DNA of 5,323 bases, from the NCBI GenBank assembly GCA_023229045.1, contig JALOAB010000162.1:1-5323 (forward strand), given 5' to 3'. Positions 5,320 through 5,323 of this stretch are shown in pieces (position 1 is the stretch's first letter; each line of letters opens with the position of its first letter). The position numbers were made by a program, and so were the translations under genes. Below the pieces are notes generated by a model. It was not told where the DNA came from, did not search any database, and was given only the letters and a program-made list of their open reading frames with translations. The DNA is from Fidelibacterota bacterium (GTDB taxonomy: Bacteria > Fidelibacterota > UBA2242).

Positions 5320-5323
5320 TAGG

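Larger units (their letters stand above)
4442..5322 (-). mobile_element. RAYT gene with flanking REP-like arrays (REPtron-like block)
   Basis: A Y1-type RAYT gene between two arrays of REP-like hairpins, starting 2 bases after the transporter operon. The arrangement matches what is known as a REPtron: a RAYT gene flanked by its cognate REP/BIME sequences. Whether the block moves as a unit is not shown. No target-site duplication can be judged because the right-hand array may continue out of the window. Confidence 0.65.

Noticed and set aside
4442..5322. CRISPR array or IS200/IS605 element
   Set aside because: There are only two long copies 746 bases apart, with no regular short repeats and spacers. 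There is no TnpB gene, and the protein carries the RAYT-type WQEG and YIHLNPVR motifs rather than IS200 TnpA wording.

Overview
The window looks like chromosomal DNA of a Gram-negative (diderm) bacterium: it encodes a membrane-anchored periplasmic adaptor and MacB-type permeases, which only make sense with a periplasm and an outer-membrane channel. Base composition is moderate, and clear Shine-Dalgarno sequences precede several genes, the best being GGAGG before the ATPase. That argues against a typical Bacteroidetes genome. A member of the FCB-related candidate phyla would fit the gene order, but this is a low-confidence guess.

Positions 127-4440 (+ strand) hold a compact four-gene operon: a MacA/HlyD-type adaptor, two paralogous FtsX/MacB-type permeases, and a separate LolD/MacB-type ATPase. 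Gaps between genes are only 12-15 bases. Together they should form an adaptor + (permease1/permease2) + ATPase dimer transporter. In effect it is a MacAB pump in which the usual MacB fusion is split into separate ATPase and permease genes, and the permease homodimer is replaced by a probable heterodimer. No TolC-like channel gene is in the window. The substrate cannot be read from the sequence. The first 126 bases hold the leader of the operon and perhaps the last codons of an upstream gene.

Positions 4441-5323 are an accessory block. A 174-codon gene on the - strand (4597-5121) encodes a REP-associated tyrosine transposase (RAYT; HUH/Y1 family). It converges on the operon and lies between two direct copies of an 89-base repeat (4442-4530 and 5188-5276, 81/89 identical) associated with perfect GC-rich hairpins. 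Four hairpins of 11-13 bp with 4-base loops are present, with GTAG/CTAC tetranucleotides beside them, as in classical REP elements. The two copies of hairpin 1 have identical stems but exactly reverse-complementary loops (GGGA and TCCC). The second hairpins are in opposite orientation (loops TCCT and AGGA) with compensated stem changes. Half-hairpin remnants show further rearrangement. This REP/RAYT block is the most interesting part of the window. The repeats also probably form the 3' end of the transporter transcript, including one hairpin followed by a short T-run.
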